A model generated the notes under the pieces. The model worked only from the letters and a program-made list of their open reading frames with translations, was not told where the DNA came from and did not search any database. The position numbers were made by a program, and so were the translations under genes. Below, one piece after another: positions 60,401 to 64,000 of a stretch of 64,000 nucleotides of DNA. Source of the stretch: Myripristis murdjan. Its lineage: Eukaryota; Chordata; Actinopteri; Holocentriformes; Holocentridae. The DNA is taken from contig NC_043983.1 in assembly GCF_902150065.1 (NCBI RefSeq), forward strand, positions 21,618,821 to 21,682,820, in the 5' to 3' direction. How positions within the stretch are numbered: position 1 is the stretch's first letter; each line of letters starts with the position of its first letter.

Positions 60401-63400
60401 ATATCTGAAGTGATTACAGTAATTTTAAAAGTGTATCTACAAAATTTTAAACGGGTTTGTTGCCACTTGGGTAGTGTGTGTTGCCAGACAGTGGGTGCTT
60501 CACTAACCCGTGTGATCTTCTCTGTCCCCATGAAACCGTGTTTCTCAAAGTGATCGGCCAAGTTGAGGAATGTATGTCTCTCCAGGTATTGGCAGTTACT
60601 AAGGATGATCAGCAGACGCTGCTCCTACACACACACACACGCCCACAGTCATGGATTCACACCAGTGCACACAAGCATACAAACACAGACAAAAGTGTAC
60701 ACACATCTAGTAAATTAAGGGCACACAATTGAATTTTATCATAGAGTGATTACATTTTGACACCCATAAATAATATAATCAGTGACAATAGTTTATATGT
60801 TTTATCTTGTAATATGCACACTAGGTTATCAAGACTGCTACACAATATACAGAGACTTCTATGGGCTTGGTCAGTAAAATGCAAATCAGTGCCTATGTAA
60901 CAATATCATTCTGTCATGATTGTATCACATGTGCTGACTTCCAACCTACACTTTCACCATACAGAGTGTACATCATGAGTGGCACCAGTCTGGTCAGTTT
61001 CACTCAATATAGGTCTGCTGTCTCAACCCTACAACACATCAGAGGCCAAGGGGGAATCCCATTTGCACCTTGCTCCATTTCCCTTTACCAGAAACACTCT
61101 ACCCTACTCTTCTTCTTCCTCCTCCTCCTCCTCCTCCTCCTCCACCCCTACATTTAACCCCCTTCACTCACATCTTATAACACAAGTTACAGGAAATGAG
61201 GATGTATCTGCTTCCTGTCCACAACCAGGAAACAGCCTGATATCATTTTGCGGTTTCAATGAGTGAGACACATGTTTGTCTTGTTTGTGTGACAGAGAAA
61301 ACCCACGCTCTGATGCCGGCAGTCGGCAAACGTGGGATTTCAGGTGTACGCACTCCACACAGTTTCAAGGAAATAATAAACATGTGGTTCTGCATACCGG
61401 TGTTGGACTGAAGTCCTCCTGAGCACTGCTAAACCGATCTGGAGAGGCCAGGTCCACCGACATACTGAGAGCACACAGAGAAGATGCATTAAACATTACT
61501 GAAGTCATACTGCAACAATAACAAAAAAACTAATACGACTAATAACAAATGTACACACATGCACACAAAACACACATCCAGACAAACATCCAGTCACTTA
61601 CTGAGATGTGTCAATGTCGCCATCGGTCTTGGTGCTCAAGTGCTCCAAGCAGTTGATGAAAACCTGAACAAAGGCATGCAGGTAAGGCTTGTTGTAGAAA
61701 TCACATCATGTATATAATGAAGTAAAATGCTTGCTTTCTATCTTTCAATGATGAAATACAAATTTACACTGATACAAGGAACTCCAGTAACAATGTGAGG
61801 AGCCTTATACAGAGAAGTTTTTCTTAAACTATGGATTGAAACCTTTAAATTTTGGGTCTCTGTGTATTAGCAAGATTAATAATATGTTTCATGGGTTTGG
61901 GCTACAGAAAAAGAGAGAGGAAAGTGTGCTTCTACTGTTTTTTCAGTATTTCAAGGTTGTATTGAATGAGATAATTTCTTTTTTCATGTTTAGTTTTGTT
62001 TTACACACTGTGTTACTGAACACATTCTTAAAGATGACACTTAGCAGGGTAGCAGGTTGAAAATGAAAAAAAGATACCCTCATGATGGCAACACAGAGCT
62101 CTGAAGCCTGATCCTGGGCCTGTTCTAGCTGGAGAACCTGGTCAAAACACAATGTAACAGAGCAAAACTTATCAAGAGAATCTCACTTTTCAAAAAAAAA
62201 AAAAAAAAAAAAATCATTATACATTATAGAAAGGATGTAGAATTACAAAAAAATCAGTCAATCTGTCATGAGTGCTGCATGCTTTGTGTGACTATACTTT
62301 GATGTGGCAGTTGTACACGGTCATTTTGCAGACTTGCATGCAATTATCTTACATTGATCTCCCCTGGTTTGGTTTCGAGGGGCTCTTTGAGCGACTGCAG
62401 CATCTGGACCATGCACTGTTCAAACTGAGAAGGCTGCACAGAACACCGGAGTCAGGGTCAGACCACACAGATTACAAAAGCAGACTGGCTTCACAAAATA
62501 TCTCACAACTTTTCACTGCTACATTGCAAAGGTCAGCAACCATAAGGCAGGGATGCACATTGAGGAGTGGTGGGGTGATGAGATCCATGTTGTCCAAAAC
62601 ACATTGGGCTATTTTAAATATCACAACAGAGGATTCAATCGCATGGACATAAATACAAAAATATAAATACAATCCAGATATAAGTCATGTTGTGCAGACT
62701 TTTATTCATAACAATTTACTATTTTAAATATGTTTAGCCATACAGAATATACATTTTTCAATTTAATGTATTTATGTAGTACCTTGTATCCCTTCTTTTA
62801 ACGCAATGCATGAGAACCCTCTATCCCAAGAACACCCAACTATAATAAATAAATTTTTGCACATCAAAAGCTCTGCAGCATTCCATTTTTCTTAGAAAAA
62901 GCCTGTTTCTAAACATTTGAATGGTATGTATACACCAAAAATCAGTTTTATAGGCCAAGTTATGCTGGGGAGACACTACAGGATTATTGGGCTGATTAAA
63001 CCATATCTGTCTATCTTGACGACTGGGACTGGAAATCCATATCAAAGGCTGTTGGGACTGGTGGTTGACCCAAATAAACTGCTTGTTTGAGGGGGTTAGA
63101 GATTCAGTCTGAGCTACTCAGAGACTGATCTGAGCTGCCCTTATCATATTAAACATGTTGGATATTTACAATCTGACTTCTGGACGGCTCCTTAAACGCA
63201 TGTATATCACAGATTCTTTCCAAGAGTGCATCAACAGCCGGTGAGAGATATGCTTACAGATAGGTGAAGCAGGGGAATTATGTTAAAATGTTACATTAAT
63301 TAGTAACTACAAATAAAGTGCCTGCTATCAAGACTGAGATGTCAATTTGTTAAACTCCGTTTCCAAACTTTTTTAAGTGAATATCTAATTCACAGGTCTG

Positions 63401-63855
63401 GAACCAGGATAATGTAATTGTTTAACCTGTTAATTCCTTATGATCTACTATGATCATTTCTACAATGGAGACAAAAATAAATATATATTATCATTACCAC
63501 CATTTGTGTCAGGCATTACCTATTCAAAACTGATTAGAACTGCTGTCCTCTGCATTAATACCACTACAAAATCATTCTTGGGGTAGTGTCTGCTTAAAAT
63601 ATCGAACAATAGGTAAACAAAGATGAAGAGCAAGAAAAAAATGTCAAATTGGGTTTTCCTGGTCATAACAGTAACACCCAGGACATTGATAAACTAATAT
63701 TGAGAACAAAAAAGTGAAGTAAATGGAGCGAATTTATCATTCTTTAAAATCATAAAATAGGCAGTGTTGCTTTATGCAGAAATATTTCCTTACCAGGGTG
63801 GTAATTCCCTCATTATCTACAACCCAGTCCTCCTTCTCAGCAAGTCTCTTTACAT
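56327..63855 (-). CDS. exoc2: Exocyst complex component 2 (Sec5), C-terminal part, last twelve exons
   Basis: Exons on the minus strand: 63855-63794, 62433-62353, 62137-62078, 61663-61602, 61464-61398, 60624-60508, 59666-59525, 58381-58326, 57381-57259, 57064-57003, 56612-56553, 56420-56327 (TGA). They give 986 nt, about 328 codons, with consistent phases. Matches to human EXOC2 include [120 protein letters not shown] and [20 protein letters not shown]. This is the helical-rod end of Sec5, a subunit of the octameric exocyst that tethers secretory vesicles to the plasma membrane. The RalA-binding IPT/TIG domain is N-terminal and lies beyond the right edge. IRF4-EXOC2 adjacency is also found in human. 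Confidence 0.97.
57384..57447. repeat. (GA)n microsatellite next to exoc2 exon
   Basis: About 64 bases of GA repeat begin 2-3 bp from the acceptor of the exoc2 exon at 57381-57259. On the transcribed strand this is a (CT)n run serving as a very long pyrimidine tract. Confidence 0.9.
62191..62213. repeat. Poly-A tract
   Basis: About 23 A in an exoc2 intron. Confidence 0.8.
62434..63793 (-). other. exoc2 intron (largest seen, 1.36 kb)
   Basis: No exon-like segment. A fragment near 62965-63000 (ATGCTGGGGAGACACTACAG, then GATTATTGGGCTGATTAAA) resembles a dispersed fish repeat, but its ends are not visible. Confidence 0.4.
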
Positions 63856-64000
63856 CTGAGTGAGGAAAAACACACATGAATCAAAAAGCCAATTACTTGA
63901 ATCATTACCATGATTTACTGGACTATGCCTCTATATTCCAGGACCAAAAAAAGGTTTTCCCAACAATCATAATTTTAATGAAAGGTTTTCGTGTGTAAAA

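Noticed and set aside
1-64000. CRISPR array, phage or retroviral element, tRNA or rRNA gene
   Set aside because: None could be supported. Direct repeats are microsatellites or MITE-type sequence, and no polymerase, integrase, capsid or cloverleaf was recognised.

Overview
This is vertebrate nuclear DNA, and the gene set and repeats point to a ray-finned (teleost) fish. Short exons are separated by GT-AG introns. (CA)n/(TG)n, (CT)n and homopolymer tracts are very dense, and several short inverted-repeat elements look like families common in teleost genomes. There is no bacterial, phage, CRISPR or recognisable retroviral content. All identifications come from translating exons and comparing them with remembered vertebrate families; no database search was run.

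Seven protein genes can be read, with intron phases that agree at every reconstructed junction. In order: (1) a desmoplakin-like plakin (dsp), minus strand, first four exons, running off the left edge (1653-5361); (2) an 11-kb stretch without a confident gene (5362-16555), full of simple repeats, with a giant G tract at 11293-11428, a long hairpin at 13115-13296 and one exon-like segment at 10339-10435; (3) slc22a23, plus, ten exons (16572-29097), whose first exon holds at least two apparent one-base insertions; (4) psmg4, minus, three exons (30997-32916), convergent with slc22a23; (5) bphl, minus, seven exons (33639-37029); (6) dusp22, plus, seven exons (38458-44890); (7) irf4, plus, a non-coding first exon and eight coding exons (46500-52290); (8) exoc2, minus, last twelve exons (56327-63855), convergent with irf4 and running off the right edge.

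All seven genes have human orthologues on 6p25-p24. Here they lie within 64 kb, so the window is a compacted and rearranged piece of that ancestral block. They do not form one pathway: desmosome scaffold, orphan organic-ion transporter-like protein, proteasome assembly chaperone, mitochondrial serine hydrolase, JNK-pathway phosphatase, lymphoid/melanocyte transcription factor and exocyst subunit. The link is chromosomal, not functional.

I found no undescribed gene system. The most unusual points are the frame disruptions in slc22a23 exon 1; a 137-bp near-identical copy of sequence upstream of irf4 inside a dusp22 intron, bracketed by a 43-bp direct repeat; several inverted-repeat elements, one just after the irf4 stop codon; the roughly 136-bp G tract; and an unassigned exon-like open segment between dsp and slc22a23.
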